The notes beneath the pieces are model-generated. The model made no database searches. It was not told the DNA's origin and saw nothing but the letters and a program-made list of their open reading frames with translations. A stretch of 64,000 bases of DNA from Hydractinia symbiolongicarpus (lineage: Eukaryota; Cnidaria; Hydrozoa; Anthoathecata; Hydractiniidae): positions 19,721,001 to 19,785,000 of the forward strand of contig NC_079882.1 of the NCBI RefSeq assembly GCF_029227915.1, given 5' to 3'. Below are positions 50,001-61,345 of the stretch, one piece after another. Position numbers and translations under genes: made by a program. Every line of letters begins with the position of its first letter. Position 1 is the stretch's first letter.

Positions 50001-51424
50001 CTTTTGTCAAAGATATTCCAGAATTACTAAAAATCTAGGCGTTCATTAAAAAGAAAAAAAAAAGAAAGGAATTTATCTCTTTTTGCAGCAACCAGCTTCA
50101 TAGAGGTTGGAAGTGAGTAAAACACAATTGAACTTTCGAACATTTTCTAATGTTAAATGATATGTACACGTTCTTAAACGATAATGGAAAATATACAAAC
50201 TAATTCAATACATACAGACTAATTCGAAAGTATAAAAATAACACTGTTAAAAATTTAGCTATGTTTGAAGTGTATGAAGTGAAGTAGGTTGTGTTGGTAC
50301 ATAGACAACCTCGATCCCAGCCCCTAACGTCTCTATTTTCATATCTGATGGCGGGACGAACACCTAATCAGATCTGTCAATAAGTACAGCGCCGGTGAGA
50401 GACAAAGTCCTGGGAACGAGGTTGTGTGAACGATAGGTCAGTTGAGAGTCAGAAAAGTGCTCAAATCGACAAACTAGAATCCTGCCTTGTTTGCCAGATA
50501 GTCAAAAATTTTGGTAAGCTCCTACAAGATTTGGATCATACCATGAATAATAATAAGAATAACAACATTAATAAATAAAAATAAATTGTATTAAATTTGA
50601 AATTTGGAATTGTGCCACAGGTATAAAAAATAGGTTTACGTCTTGACGTTAAAATGAATAATTAAAGTTTAAAAGGTGTTTTGCGCACGTCATCATGTGC
50701 TAGGGATAAATGTTTAACGTTCTATTGACAATGAAGATTTTTGCACGTTTCCATTAAAAACAAACCATAAAAGAACACAAAGCGTTCGCGGTTTAGAAAT
50801 ATACACGAGTTAAAAACAATCTTAATATAACATAAATTTCATATTTAAGATTACTGAAAAAAAAAAGTTTCAGTCTTGTCATTACTTTTCAAAACAATAT
50901 CGGAAAATAACGGTTATATATTTAATGTGTCAATGTTGCGCAGCATGTTTACTTGTTTCACCACACGGTTTTTTAAAAGCAACTCAGTTAGTAAGGATGT
51001 ATTGGCCTTGAATTAGGCCGAAAACTAAGCAACTTGTTTAGCAACGGTCAGGCCTCACATCCACTTCCTGAAACTTTTGCCTCACTGAGCGACATTCTCA
51101 GTTGGACTGCAACAAAAGCCTTTTTAAAAAGCAACATATATAAGTGTTTAAACAGCATTAGCAATCTTTAAATATTTTTTTGTACCCGAGTTGACAATCA
51201 TTTAAAGAAATATAAACATGTTAGAGAATATAAGTGGAGCTCGAATCACGAACATGGATGTTACCATCTTATATACAAACAACATGCTAGGCAACTTGTG
51301 GCTCAAAAGACCCTGTACCCTTAACAACCTAACAGTGAAAGTTATTCTGCCTTTCTATATTTCATTTTTTAAGCAAGAAATTAGAAATACTAGACACTAC
51401 ATTTTATTACAACACAACGGTAAA
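44064..51424. other. Long intergenic region
   Basis: About 7.4 kb without a gene I can support. Frames at 45524-45706, 46210-46398, 48250-48469, 49044-49235 and 51218-51439 are short, have no domain and are often open on both strands at once. The region holds single TAACCTCGTCCCCAGGACTT (47641) and CCCTAGGAACGAGATTGC (about 48928) half-sites and one complete inverted-repeat element (50305-50427). A CGCGTACGATAGACATG-like mixture near 49640 and a CT-rich stretch near 49720-49760 carry no recognisable signal. Confidence 0.45.
50305..50427. mobile_element. Short MITE with ACAACCTCG(A/T)(T)CCCAG ends
   Basis: The left end ACAACCTCGATCCCAG and right end CTGGGAACGAGGTTGTGT are imperfect inverted repeats around a 123-bp unit. 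Similar half-sites occur at 47641, 48928, 41197 and 62306, pointing to a dispersed family. Confidence 0.7.
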
Positions 51425-51437
51425 TTTATTGTTTATT
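51425..51437 (-). terminator. Poly(A) signals of the BCL2L13-like gene
   Basis: Two AATAAA hexamers on the minus strand (51437-51432 and 51430-51425) lie 29-36 bases after the stop codon of the tail-anchor exon. Their position supports that exon as the real 3' end. Confidence 0.6.
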
Positions 51438-51465
51438 AAACAAGCTAACATCAAACTAACGAAAA

Positions 51466-54400
51466 TTACGTTCTTAGGTAGCTATATGCTAACCCTAACC
51501 CAACCGCCAGAGCAGCCATACCGTAAGGTGTCCAATCTGAGATCGTTTGTGTCACTTTATTTGCTATGCTACCATTTTCATTGTTTTGATGACGTGATAT
51601 CTTTCTATTAGCAACGTCACAATGGTCGTCTATTTCATCGTCGCTGCTCACTTGACCGTGAACCAAGAATGTCGACGTGTAAATTAAATCGTCAATTTCT
51701 ATTGCCTCCTAAACAAAAAAATAATAACAGATGCAACATGAGTAAGAGCAAAATAAAATTTGGAGGCTGAAGTGGTTGGATTAAGAACATAAAAACAACG
51801 CGTATATTATGTGCAGGTTAAGTTTTATTAACCAAAGTTAGACGTTGTCATCCAACTGATGTTAAAAGACTGAATGTCCAAAATTTCGCGTTCAGAAATT
51901 TTCATCAAATTTATTTAATCGACAGGCAAATAATTCTTTTTATGTTAAAGTTGATTCATTTAATTCGTAAAAACAATTTTCCACGATATCATTGTATGTC
52001 TTGAAAGCGTCGTTCCAAGATTTATGGGTGTGAAGTATACTGTCCTCAAATTTATTTAATAAATAAAACAGCAACAAACATACCCATCCACCTTCATTCT
52101 TCACAGTTTCATTTACATTATCAGACATGAACTTCGCAGAATGCTCTACCAACACTTCCAGTTGAGTGTCATTTAAATTACCCAAGAACATGGTTTCTTT
52201 CACCATATAAAGAACCAGAGCTACTCGAGACCAAACCGTCTCAGACACCTTGGGTAGCTTGATATTATAAACAGTTTTGGCCACATTTGAAAATAAATCG
52301 TAAGTGATGGAGTGGTCTTTATGTAACGGTTCTAAAATATCACTGATGGCTTCCTGAAGCAATTCAGGATAATTTAGCATGATGTCTTGGCTTATAGCTT
52401 CTAAACGGTCCACTGCAAATGAGTCAGGCGTAAAAGCGGCAGAGTCAATGTGTTGTTGCATTTGCATGCTTCGACGGGGGATTGTCAGGCTAAAGTTAAC
52501 GACGAAAAATTTCATTTCAAGCACAATTAAACCCATCCCGAACTGGGACAGTTTTGCAAACAAAAAACCTTCTCAGAAGCATTTCAAGAATTTAAAAAAC
52601 ACTTTCAGCTCTCGTAAAAGTATAAAACTCTGACTATTCCCAACATACCTTAAAGGTAACTGTTTCTTCTGGGGTGATCTTCTAGGTGATGGGGAAACCC
52701 TTTTCCGTGGAGATGTGTTTAGATTACTTTTATCAAATTTAGTAATTTCTTGTTTCAACTTTTCGTCAATCCATTGTCTAATTGGCACTTGCATCTCTTC
52801 TAATTTTTTCTTCATTTTTGTATAATGTTCTGTCGTAACGGCACTCTCACTTCTGGCTAGCCTTTTGCCGTTCTTTTTGTTCTGCATTTCGTTGTGTTCT
52901 TGTATTTGTTGTAAAAGAAGCTTACGTTCATTTTCCCCTATAGTAACCGTGTTGGATTTGAAACCCTTTTTGCTACTTGTTCGCTCATTTTTGGCATCTA
53001 AATTTAACTTCGTACTATTTTTATCAATGGAAGGACTTAAATCATTTTTAAAGTCATTCCCATCGGTGTAGTCAGAAGAAACTCGCATTCCTGATCTTGT
53101 CCATGCAGTAAGTTGTCTCGGGGAGAGCGAGCTTAAATATTCTAAAACTATCAATTTTGTTTCTTTTTCCATGAGTTCTTTTTTTGACACGACAGGACTA
53201 AGAGTATGCCTCCGCCGTACACTTCCACAGGTGCTCAACCCATCCTGTTGGCATGTGCACTGCGAAGAATGAACACTGGATGTTAGAGGAATTGGTTTTT
53301 CTGTGTTTCTCCTACGAGACAAATTATAACTTTTTTTTTCTTCTGTGACTTCTAGAGCCTCTACAGTTAAACTACTTGGTCGGACCATCTTGTTGGATTC
53401 TGCCAGGCTATCTTCTTCTTTGTTGCTCACAGGTTTTTCATCTTTTTCTTCATCTGAACTTAACACAGGAAGTTCTTCTAAAACAAAAATTGGCATTTTA
53501 ATTTTAATAAAAGTTTACAAAAATCGAATATAGAAAATATTCTCTTGATTTAATGCTTAGAAATCTTTCTTTTCAACCTACACTTTAATCTGTCTCTTCC
53601 TGTGTTTAACATCCTGAAGAAAACTTTTCTTTTAACATAAAGATATACGAAGATCTTTGTAAATTGTTGCACTTTATAAATATTTAATGTATCATAAATT
53701 ATGCAATGTATTATTAAAAGTATCTTAGCATTAAATAAATTATCTTAACACTCAACAGTCACGCTGGCATAAAGATTTCATGAGCAAAAGGTTAATCATT
53801 TATGAAGAAAATACATGTTAAAAATGCAGTGTCAGTTAGTATTAGGCAGAGTTTTACCGGTTAAAAAGAGAACACTTTGAATTTATGATCACATTATGTA
53901 TACCTTAATTTAACAAAAATTGTGAAGTTTTGTCACAATTTGGAAAGTCAAGCCTGCGTTTACTAAACATTTCAGAGTAATCACTACGATATCAATTAAG
54001 TTGTGAATGTTTACAAAGTTTTGTATAATATGCACTTGAATCTTGACAGGCAAAAAAGGACCACATAATGCAAATTGCTGTTCACCTTAATTTTAGATTT
54101 ACAAGAGCAGAAGATCAAAAAGGAACTGGAATTGGTTTTTACTATCATCTTCTTTTTTTAAGAGCAGATTTTAATTATTTCAGTGTAACGTGTTTTTCCT
54201 TAACCTGATTTCTTTGATTATTGTAGTATGTTGTTTATATATTTTGCCTGTAATGTATGTGTGTGTATGTTCACGGTTCCAGACACAAAAACAAAACATT
54301 ACATTATGCTAAAACTGGTCCATAACAGAAGTTCAACCTTGAACAGTCCATTCAATTTTTCTCTATAAAATGAATAAAGTCTGGTGGTTCAAACAATTTT

Positions 54401-54905
54401 CTTGGCAACTTTATAATTTGAAGAAGACTTCGAAAAAAAATAATTTTATTTTATGGAGAAAACTACAAAAAAAAAAAAATTATTTTATGCTATTTTTCTA
54501 TTTTTGTGTGTGAGGAATTTGCTCAGTTTCCCCAATATCACTTTGAGATTTTCAAAAGATGGATGGTCAAACCTCCACCAAAAGGCTTTTAAGCTTACTT
54601 CCTGTAAAAAAAACAAGTTGATTTCATATAAAAGAGCCTTAAAAAGTTGTGATAAAACCATTAGACGATAGATAACCTTTAGATTGAACATTGCATAAAT
54701 ATTATATTCAGTTAACGATATAAATGCATTTCATTCTCTTACCAGGTTTGTAATAAAAACCATCAAATGTTTTAGACCTTTTTATCCGTGCAGGAGAGCT
54801 TTGTCTTCGTTTTGGTACTGGAGCTTGCCGATTTATTTTGCGTCTACGTAGAGTGGGAGACGGGGTGCCACCATAAACTGGGGGTTTATTTGTTAGAGTC
54901 GACAT
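51466..54905 (-). CDS. BCL2L13: BCL2L13-like (Bcl-rambo) tail-anchored Bcl-2 family protein
   Basis: Four exons on the minus strand: 54905-54743, 53477-52649, 52489-52084 and 51708-51466. Phases close and give 546 residues. Residues about 159-178 (KETKLIVLEYLSSLSPRQL) match the N-terminal helix pattern of vertebrate BCL2L13. Exon 3 has EPLHKDHSITYDLF, a BH1-like VWSRVALVLYMVKE (about 416-429) and a BH2-like VKNEGGW (about 460-466). Exon 4 encodes an acidic/polar linker and a C-terminal membrane segment WTPYGMAALAVGLGLAYSYL, typical of outer mitochondrial membrane anchors. The N-terminal 150 residues are basic, Pro/Ser-rich (PVPKRRQSSPARIKRSKTFD) and longer than in vertebrates, as is the insert before the Bcl-2 core. 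BCL2L13 is a mitochondrial protein active in apoptosis and mitophagy; that function here is inferred. If intron 3 is retained, exon 3 reads on for 47 codons to a stop at 51940. Confidence 0.7.
53478..54742. other. First intron of the BCL2L13-like gene
   Basis: No exon is seen inside. The plus frame at 54453-54671 and minus frame at 54485-54691 overlap each other and show no domain. The ATG at 53496, just before exon 2, lies in the polypyrimidine/acceptor region (it runs into TTTTGTTTTAG) and is not taken as a start. Confidence 0.5.
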
Positions 54906-56593
54906 GTTTATTTTGACTAAAGAAAGGCAAGTTTTAAAAACATAATAAATAAAGTAAATTAATAGCTGAACAAAGTGGTGATAAAATATAAATTAACAAA
55001 TAAATAGAACTTCTTTTATGCACATATAACAAAGCTGAACTCCACACACTACAAATAGAATATATCCCTGGAAAAATGCCCTTGAAATGAATAAGATGCG
55101 AAAAATATGCAAACTATAGTCTAGGGTTAATTACATCATCGCTTTGGTAAATTAAAGCAGCGTTTACATAAGCAAAAAACGTGGGTATGGGTTCACTTCA
55201 GGTTGAATTTCATTTTCAGGTTGACCCTTCTGTATTTATGACTTTTAAGCAAGCACAGTATTGTAAACCACAATTTACATTGAGAGTGAAGTCTTCATAT
55301 AGAATTCCTTGGTTAATTTCACTTAAGTGACACGCCACAACTCTGCGAGAGTTTAACTATGTAGGGTATCATAATAGTGATTGAATGTCCTTTTAAAGGA
55401 CCTTCTGATAATAATTACATAGCTAAATAAGATTATCACTAGTTTTAAGTGTGAACCATGCCTAGTGTGTTAGTTGGTAGAGTATAGTGCCAGAAGAGTG
55501 TCAAAGTCAAAAGTCAAAGTCAAGTTTAAAGTTGAAACAAATTTTAAAACAACTCAAGGCAAAAGTAGAAAAAGTTGTTGACTCTGAGGATAAAATAAAA
55601 CATAAAAAAATAAACCTGACACCGATATGCCATCACATGGCTGAGGAGTGTCACCTATTCTCTTGGTTCTTTTTGTGGTTGTTTGTTACGGAAAAGCTTA
55701 AATACAGTAAGTGTGGCATACCCTTAACAATGGCTGGGGAAACTAAACTTTTTATTTAACTACATCTGGCCCACAAGACAAAGTGGGAACAAACTTTTAC
55801 ATAAAAGCTTTCGCACAGTAATTTAACCTTATTTTCCACAAACGTTTCTTCCATAAAACATGCTAAAATTGGTAACCTGCGAAACCTCAAAAGTTTAAAA
55901 AACGTGAATGTTTATTTCCCTGCAAGAAAAGCTATATATCATTTTTTTCTTGTTTATAACACATCACTATACACATCACTCTAAAGCTATAATGTCATCA
56001 TCAGCCTTTTTTCTTGGGGTTTTTTTTTCATTATTTATAAACATGACCCATATATCCCTGCTAACAATCATGTCACCAGGGTTCTTTTTTGTCTTTTTTT
56101 TGGTGGTTTGTCGCAGGCAATTGGGTCTAGAATCGCTTGAGTCAAGAATGAACACATAATTACTTTGCTTTTTAAAAAAAATCACAAACTGAGAAAGTTT
56201 ATTCCTGCAAAATGTATTCCCCAAAAATTTTTTAAAAGACTTAACCGCAAAAGTTAATTCCCAAAATTATGCGAACGTTTTTTCTCTTAAAGTAAGCCAT
56301 TTTGTGGGATACTTTTGCACCACAAATAATAATGATCAATTATTAAATTGACATGCTTACAAAGAAGTCCTGCATGTAACTTAACAGACTCAACTACTTA
56401 TCCTTGTTCTTATTTCTGATATTTTTATATCTCTAAGAATTATGCATTAAGCGTTGACTCAGAGTTGATACAAGCCTGAAATGGATTCGAACTACAATGT
56501 AACTTGCAAACCCATTGATATGGGTGATAGACATTATACTCCTAATACACTTTTGTTAAAAGCCTTTAGTTATGTTTCGATTTTGTTTTGGGT

Positions 56594-56640
56594 ATTTGCA
56601 GTGTCGCCATGAATTTGCAGTGTCGCCATGCATTTGCAGC
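56594..56640 (+). repeat. 19-bp tandem repeat, 2.4 copies
   Basis: ATTTGCAGTGTCGCCATGA is followed directly by ATTTGCAGTGTCGCCATGC and then a partial ATTTGCAGCC. It is a very recent local duplication. Confidence 0.8.
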
Positions 56641-58079
56641 CCTATGTTCACATTACCCCTTGCAAGAAAAAAAATGGGAATGTTACATTCTGCTCTGAAA
56701 ATATAGTTGTTTATGTCATCTTTATGTGTGTTCGTATTTTATAGGTTATATATATTCATGGGTTTGCCTTGATGTATACTAATAGATGCAGTTTATTAAG
56801 TTCAAAAGTTCAGGATTTTAAAAATTTAAATCTTTAAAACAATTCCAAAGGGCTTGATAAACAGCTTTTTATTCTTCAAAACATATACATTTTAATGGAG
56901 GACTTCAATACAGGATGTACAATTTTGCCCGGTCATAACACTAGCAATTAAAAACAAAGCTAAATCCTAACCACACGTGTATCACAGATGGCCTGGATCA
57001 ATAGGATCAGCAGTGGTACAATTGTGCTACAATTTTGCCCGGTAGGTGTTTGACTGTAAAAAAGAATCAAGATTTTCTGGGTGATCGATGTAACTTAGTC
57101 TAATACTATTTTCTAAGCCCCTTGTGACTCATCAGATCAATAAATTGTGTCTAATAAGTGAATATTCTCAGAATATCAAAAAATGCCTATAGCAAAATTG
57201 TACGAATCAAGGGTCTGGAAAGACATGAAGTAACAGTCCACAGAAGTATGCTTCACTTATCCAAACATTGTATTTTATTAAAGATGGTTCCATAAAAGAG
57301 GTGTGAATTTGAACAATCCTGTGAATGGAATTAATTTTTCTATAATAAAATTGTACCTATGACAAAATATGAGGCAGCAATAAGCTGCTACGTAGTAAAA
57401 AGTCCACATCTATTTAAAAAAAATTAGAAATCATACTTTTTGGTTGTATAATACAGTACAACCGACGTTGTATCTGACAAAATAGAACTTTGTTAAGCTG
57501 GTTATAGAAGTGTTTATTAGTGTGACATCCAGTCTTGTATGCCAAATGTCCTGCACTGCAACACTGGCGAAAAACGTAATGTGATTATTGTGAACAGTTT
57601 TAGGAATAAACTTTGTTGAAAGTTTTCTTGTGTAAAGTTCTCAAAATGGCTATATTTGATACAATTTAATCAATAAAAATACAGTTTATAAAATGAGACA
57701 ACTTTGTTTTTTTTGTCTTTTTCTGTTGTAGCCAGGTCAAAGGAATTGAAGGCACTGTTTTGTATTTCAGGAATAATTTGGGCAAGTTGGGGAAAATACG
57801 GGAAAGTTTGGAAATTATCATAACTCGCCCTTAGTTATATGCTGGTGTTTGTGGCTTAAGCACCCTCATGGCAAATTGTATGTCTGTATGCTATAAAAAA
57901 GATGTGTGTACACTTTTTCCACGATAACTTTATTTTTTCCACAACTTAAGGTTGTTTGCTTATATCCATGCCAGTTTTATCACCTCCAAAATCTATCATG
58001 TCAGTAATTTTCAAAATAGAATATCTCTGTAATTTTTCTTACCACCAGGAAATCAGAATAGTTAAGGTGGGAAAAATGC

Positions 58080-58385
58080 GGTCAGAATACTGATAGCGCT
58101 TTTTGATTGGTTAATTCTATTGCTTCTTGCTCACGTGGTCAATATCAGGAAATCCTTTGTTTTGAGTGCAAATGGCCTCACTCACTCTAACAAATATAAT
58201 TAATTTGTGAATTATTTAAGAGTGACAGACAAGACCACACTGATTTAGTGCTGATTGTAATTTGGGGCTTGCTGAGGTGAGTTCGAATTTCAGGGATTTG
58301 CTCTGACATCCATGTTTGCACCTAAGCTTTTGTTTGAGAGAAACTGAATTTGATATTCTTGAAGAAAGCTTAGAAGGTAACTAAC
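58080..58385 (+). repeat. Dispersed repeat, copy B
   Basis: This copy matches 31859-32020 plus 32311-32424 in the same orientation, about 26 kb away, without the insertion seen there. No protein is encoded. It could be a SINE body or the 3' end of a longer retroelement. Confidence 0.75.
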
Positions 58386-58600
58386 CCTGACTCTGTATTG
58401 TTTTTGACACCGTCAATAAATGTACAAGTAACTCCAAAGAAATCAATTAGACCACCACATAAAAAAAGAATTTTCTAAGTTTTGAGCCTAGTAACTGATG
58501 GACTTTCCAGATGGGGAATTTATAGTAGTGATACTGAAGCAATGTCAATATACATTGAAGAAAAGTACAAACATTTTTGGGTATTACTAAACTATGGAAC

Positions 58601-58690
58601 TACCCAGAACCACCCAGAATCGGCCAGAACCTTCTAGAATCAGCCAGAACTGCCCAGAATCAGTGAGAATCACCCAGACTCAGACAGGAA
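58601..58690 (+). repeat. Decamer tandem repeat (NNCCAGAAYC type)
   Basis: Nine consecutive 10-bp units such as TACCCAGAAC, CACCCAGAAT, CAGCCAGAAC and TGCCCAGAAT keep an exact 10-base period. The same motif, with the same ACTATGGAAC-like flank, occurs inverted at 60418-60459. Confidence 0.85.
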
Positions 58691-59977
58691 GACAAAGACA
58701 ACGAGCTATAATTGGTAACCAAAAAAACACACACTTCATGCCTTGAGACTAAGTACTTAGGATTAGGGTCAATCCAGCGCGTAAAGTTTTTTTCGTGTGT
58801 GTTTTACCAATCTTGTGGTTGTGAACAATGGCTTTTTAACACTGTTTATGTTGTTTTACATGTAAATAAAAAACCAATTTCTTTTTTAATCCTACGCAAT
58901 TATAGCTATGTTTCCTCCTATTTTAAAAAAAACAATAAAAGTCCAGTCCATTGCTATTTACCCAAGGATTTAGGGGCAAGGCTGTTTAAGAATCGCACCC
59001 CTGATGGTACCAAAGTAATAAAGTAGTGCATGATTTTGTTACACGAGTTAAGCCTTAATTTGACCGACCATAGAAGCAGGGCAGAGAAGACTAGGAGTTA
59101 GACTGGCTAAATTACCCTTGTGGTATTAGCGTTTCATCCACAGAGGGAATATTAAAGATTTTTTTTTATTAAAGTATTGAAATTGCTATGCTACTGCTGG
59201 ATTTACTAGAGAGGCGGAACAACGCTTACGCTCAATTTTTATACTGACTATGTACAGGTCTGAGAAAGTACCCTAAAAAAGAGCATGATGTCATACGATC
59301 CTCACATTGATGTTTTTGAATAAAGAAAATTCTTCACTATCAAATATAATTCTCTGTAGTAAATGAATGGATTAGTTTTCACATGGGTGAATTAATGTCC
59401 ACAAAAAATCTTACTGTGGAAGATTTATTTGCTTTGCATGAATTAATTTTCGCAAGGACAAAATTTAAAAGTGTTAATTTTTTCTTTCAAGGAAATAATG
59501 AATATTGAAAACATAATGTCCAGTGCAACATACGTGGTTCTGACTAAATTTTTTAAAAAGAGTTAAATTTCCCTGCCACATACATGTTTTTTTTTATATG
59601 AGAAACACACTGCTTGGCTTCAGCCTGGACATTTCTTAATTTTTTCCGATTTAAGCTTTAAATGTTTCTAAACTGTTTCTTAATTTTTATAGTTCTTACA
59701 TGTGTTTTTCTTCTTTTTCCTTACAGGGTACAGTATATACTACGATATAAAATGTGAAGCGGCAGGCTAATTCTTTTATTTATTGAAGTTGTTAAAAGAT
59801 TATATGCATATATAATATATTTGAAAATATATATAATATATAATATAAAAAAATTATATTGAAGTCATTGCAGTGCTTGTTGTTTCTGTAATATATAGTT
59901 TGGATGTTAGTTCAAATGTTGTAGTGCTTGTTTTTAGTTGTTTTCAAGTTTCAAATTAATATGTTTCCATGTTACAG

Positions 59978-60120
59978 GAAGTTGCTCATTTCCTGAAGAA
60001 CCAATACAAACGATTGAAAGTGATGGAGAGGAGGACGAAATGCTTGTCAATTTCAACCAGGATGGTAGTATCACAGAGGATGGAAATGTGTTTGATTTAT
60101 TCAAAAATTTTGATATTTAG
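59978..60120 (+). CDS. Orphan putative 3'-terminal exon, acidic C-terminus
   Basis: A good acceptor (TTTCCATGTTACAG) precedes a 143-base open stretch ending in TAG and encoding about 47 residues. It starts SCSFPEEPIQTIESDGEEDE and ends GNVFDLFKNFDI. The composition is protein-like (acidic, with alternating hydrophobics near the end), and an ATTAAA follows 30 bases after the stop. It needs one base from an upstream exon to be in frame. I could not find upstream exons on the plus strand, and I do not recognise the family. It could be the last exon of a gene with a very long intron, or chance. Confidence 0.35.
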
Positions 60121-60149
60121 ACAATGCAACATTGTATTTTATTTAAAAA

Positions 60150-60155
60150 ATTAAA
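60150..60155 (+). terminator. Possible poly(A) signal after the orphan exon
   Basis: An ATTAAA variant hexamer lies 30 bases after the stop codon of the putative terminal exon at 59978-60120. It is only meaningful if that exon is real. Confidence 0.3.
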
Positions 60156-60417
60156 GAAGTTTTCTGTTATATTATTATTGGCTTAGTATTCATTGTATTA
60201 AAATCTTGGTTGAGACTTTCAGCCTGGCCATGTTTCTTAACTGTTTCTTAATTTTGGTCTAATCTCACCCTCATGCTTCTTATATAGATGTTTCTTATAT
60301 AAAAAAACGTGTATATATTTAAACTCGAAATTCGTCATTCTAACTGTATTTAAGTTTTGCTGCATAGACATTAAAAAAGTTAGTCCAGTGGCGCAGTTAC
60401 GCTTGTCATTTAATGTT

Positions 60418-60459
60418 GGCTGGATGATTCTGGGTGGTTCTGGCTGATTCTGGGTAGTT
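60418..60459 (-). repeat. Decamer repeat, inverted copy
   Basis: Read on the minus strand, this is TACCCAGAAT, CAGCCAGAAC, CACCCAGAAT and a partial unit, preceded by CTAAGCTATGGAAC. It mirrors 58601-58690 at a distance of about 1.8 kb. Confidence 0.8.
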
Positions 60460-60995
60460 CCATAGCTTAGTAAATACTGAACACAGAATATGAACGCAAA
60501 ACAAGAACTTTCTGGACCTATTCCACTAACCTTGACTCCAAATTCTCAGGAGAGTGATTGTGTCAACATTTACTTGTTTAGAAAGTGTCAAAGTGTTTAG
60601 AGGTGTTTTTAAGATTATTCAATCAAAAGCTGCCAAAACTTATTGGGATGACAGTAAAAAACTATGCGGCTAAAAAAAAGACCATCAAGTCCCTAGCGAT
60701 CCTGAAAGTTTATTTTTATCACTCAAATTTAATGTGAGCGAAAACGTTTTTCATTTAAAAAAAGCTGGACCAACAAGAAAATAATACCTGAAGAGGAGTT
60801 TTATTACTTTTTATAAGACTGAGATTATATTTACTAATAGAAGATTTAGCCTTTTGTTTTGGTATTTCGGCTGGGAAGTGTCACAAACTATAATTATATG
60901 GGTAAAACTCTTGTCCTGGAACTACAAAAATTAATACACAAGTTCACAGCTTCAGCTAACCATTGCTAAAGGAAATCTTTCTTTTGCTATATTGT

Positions 60996-61345
60996 GGCGC
61001 CGTAGTTTAGTGGTCATAACTCTCGCACTTTGTGCGCAAGACTGGGTTTGATTTCCCTTGACGGCGATTTAAACATGGGTGAGTGAATGTTACCATAGCC
61101 TTGGGTTAACTTAAGCCATGTGAGAGAAATTGGGGAGTTGGCACACTGTGTGGGCCGTTGGATGTTACTGGGAGTTGTCTAGCAGAGCGATGGCCCTAAT
61201 CGAGTTTACGTAGCTCAAAATGAGGTTTAAATACTCTAGGACTTCCCATCTAAGCCATGGCCCCTCCTGGAAAAAATAGACAGGGTATATCCCTTGATAT
61301 TATATTTATGAGGCTAGCCATGTAAAATATGCATATCTGATAATG
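60996..61345 (+). mobile_element. tRNA-derived SINE
   Basis: The 5' part resembles a tRNA. A 6-bp acceptor-like pair (CGCCGT with ACGGCG) encloses a pol III A box TAGTTTAGTGG at 61003-61013 and a B box-like GGTTTGATTTC at 61045-61055. The cloverleaf is imperfect: the anticodon stem has mismatches and there is no TTCGA. A non-tRNA body of about 270 bp follows, with GAGTGAATGTTACC, TGGCACACTGTG and GGACTTCCCATC, ending near TGAGGCTAGCCATGT. This layout is that of a SINE rather than a working tRNA gene. The right boundary is approximate. Confidence 0.75.

Larger units (their letters stand above)
54906..58590. other. Repeat-rich region upstream of the BCL2L13-like gene
   Basis: No gene is supported. 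It includes a simple AGTCAAAGTCAAA stretch near 55500-55530, a 19-bp tandem repeat at 56594-56640, a 16-bp word TACAATTTTGCCCGGT repeated at 56918 and 57028, and copy B of a dispersed repeat at 58080-58385. The plus frame at 55487-55759 begins in the simple repeat and has no domain. Confidence 0.45.

Noticed and set aside
53478-53496. Start MPIFVLEEL for the BCL2L13-like protein, with an apparent LIR-type motif FVLEEL
   Set aside because: The first six codons are intron sequence running into a TTTTGTTTTAG acceptor; exon 1 at 54905-54743 joins in phase, so the LIR-like motif is not in the protein.
55459-55759. Possible second tRNA-like SINE (TTAGTTGGTAGAG resembles an A box) and the plus frame that follows
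   Set aside because: Only the A-box-like word fits; no B box or acceptor pairing is visible, and the frame starts in a simple AGTCAAAG repeat.
60996-61068. Functional tRNA gene
   Set aside because: The anticodon stem has mismatches, the T loop lacks TTCGA, and a long repeat body follows; a SINE head explains it better.
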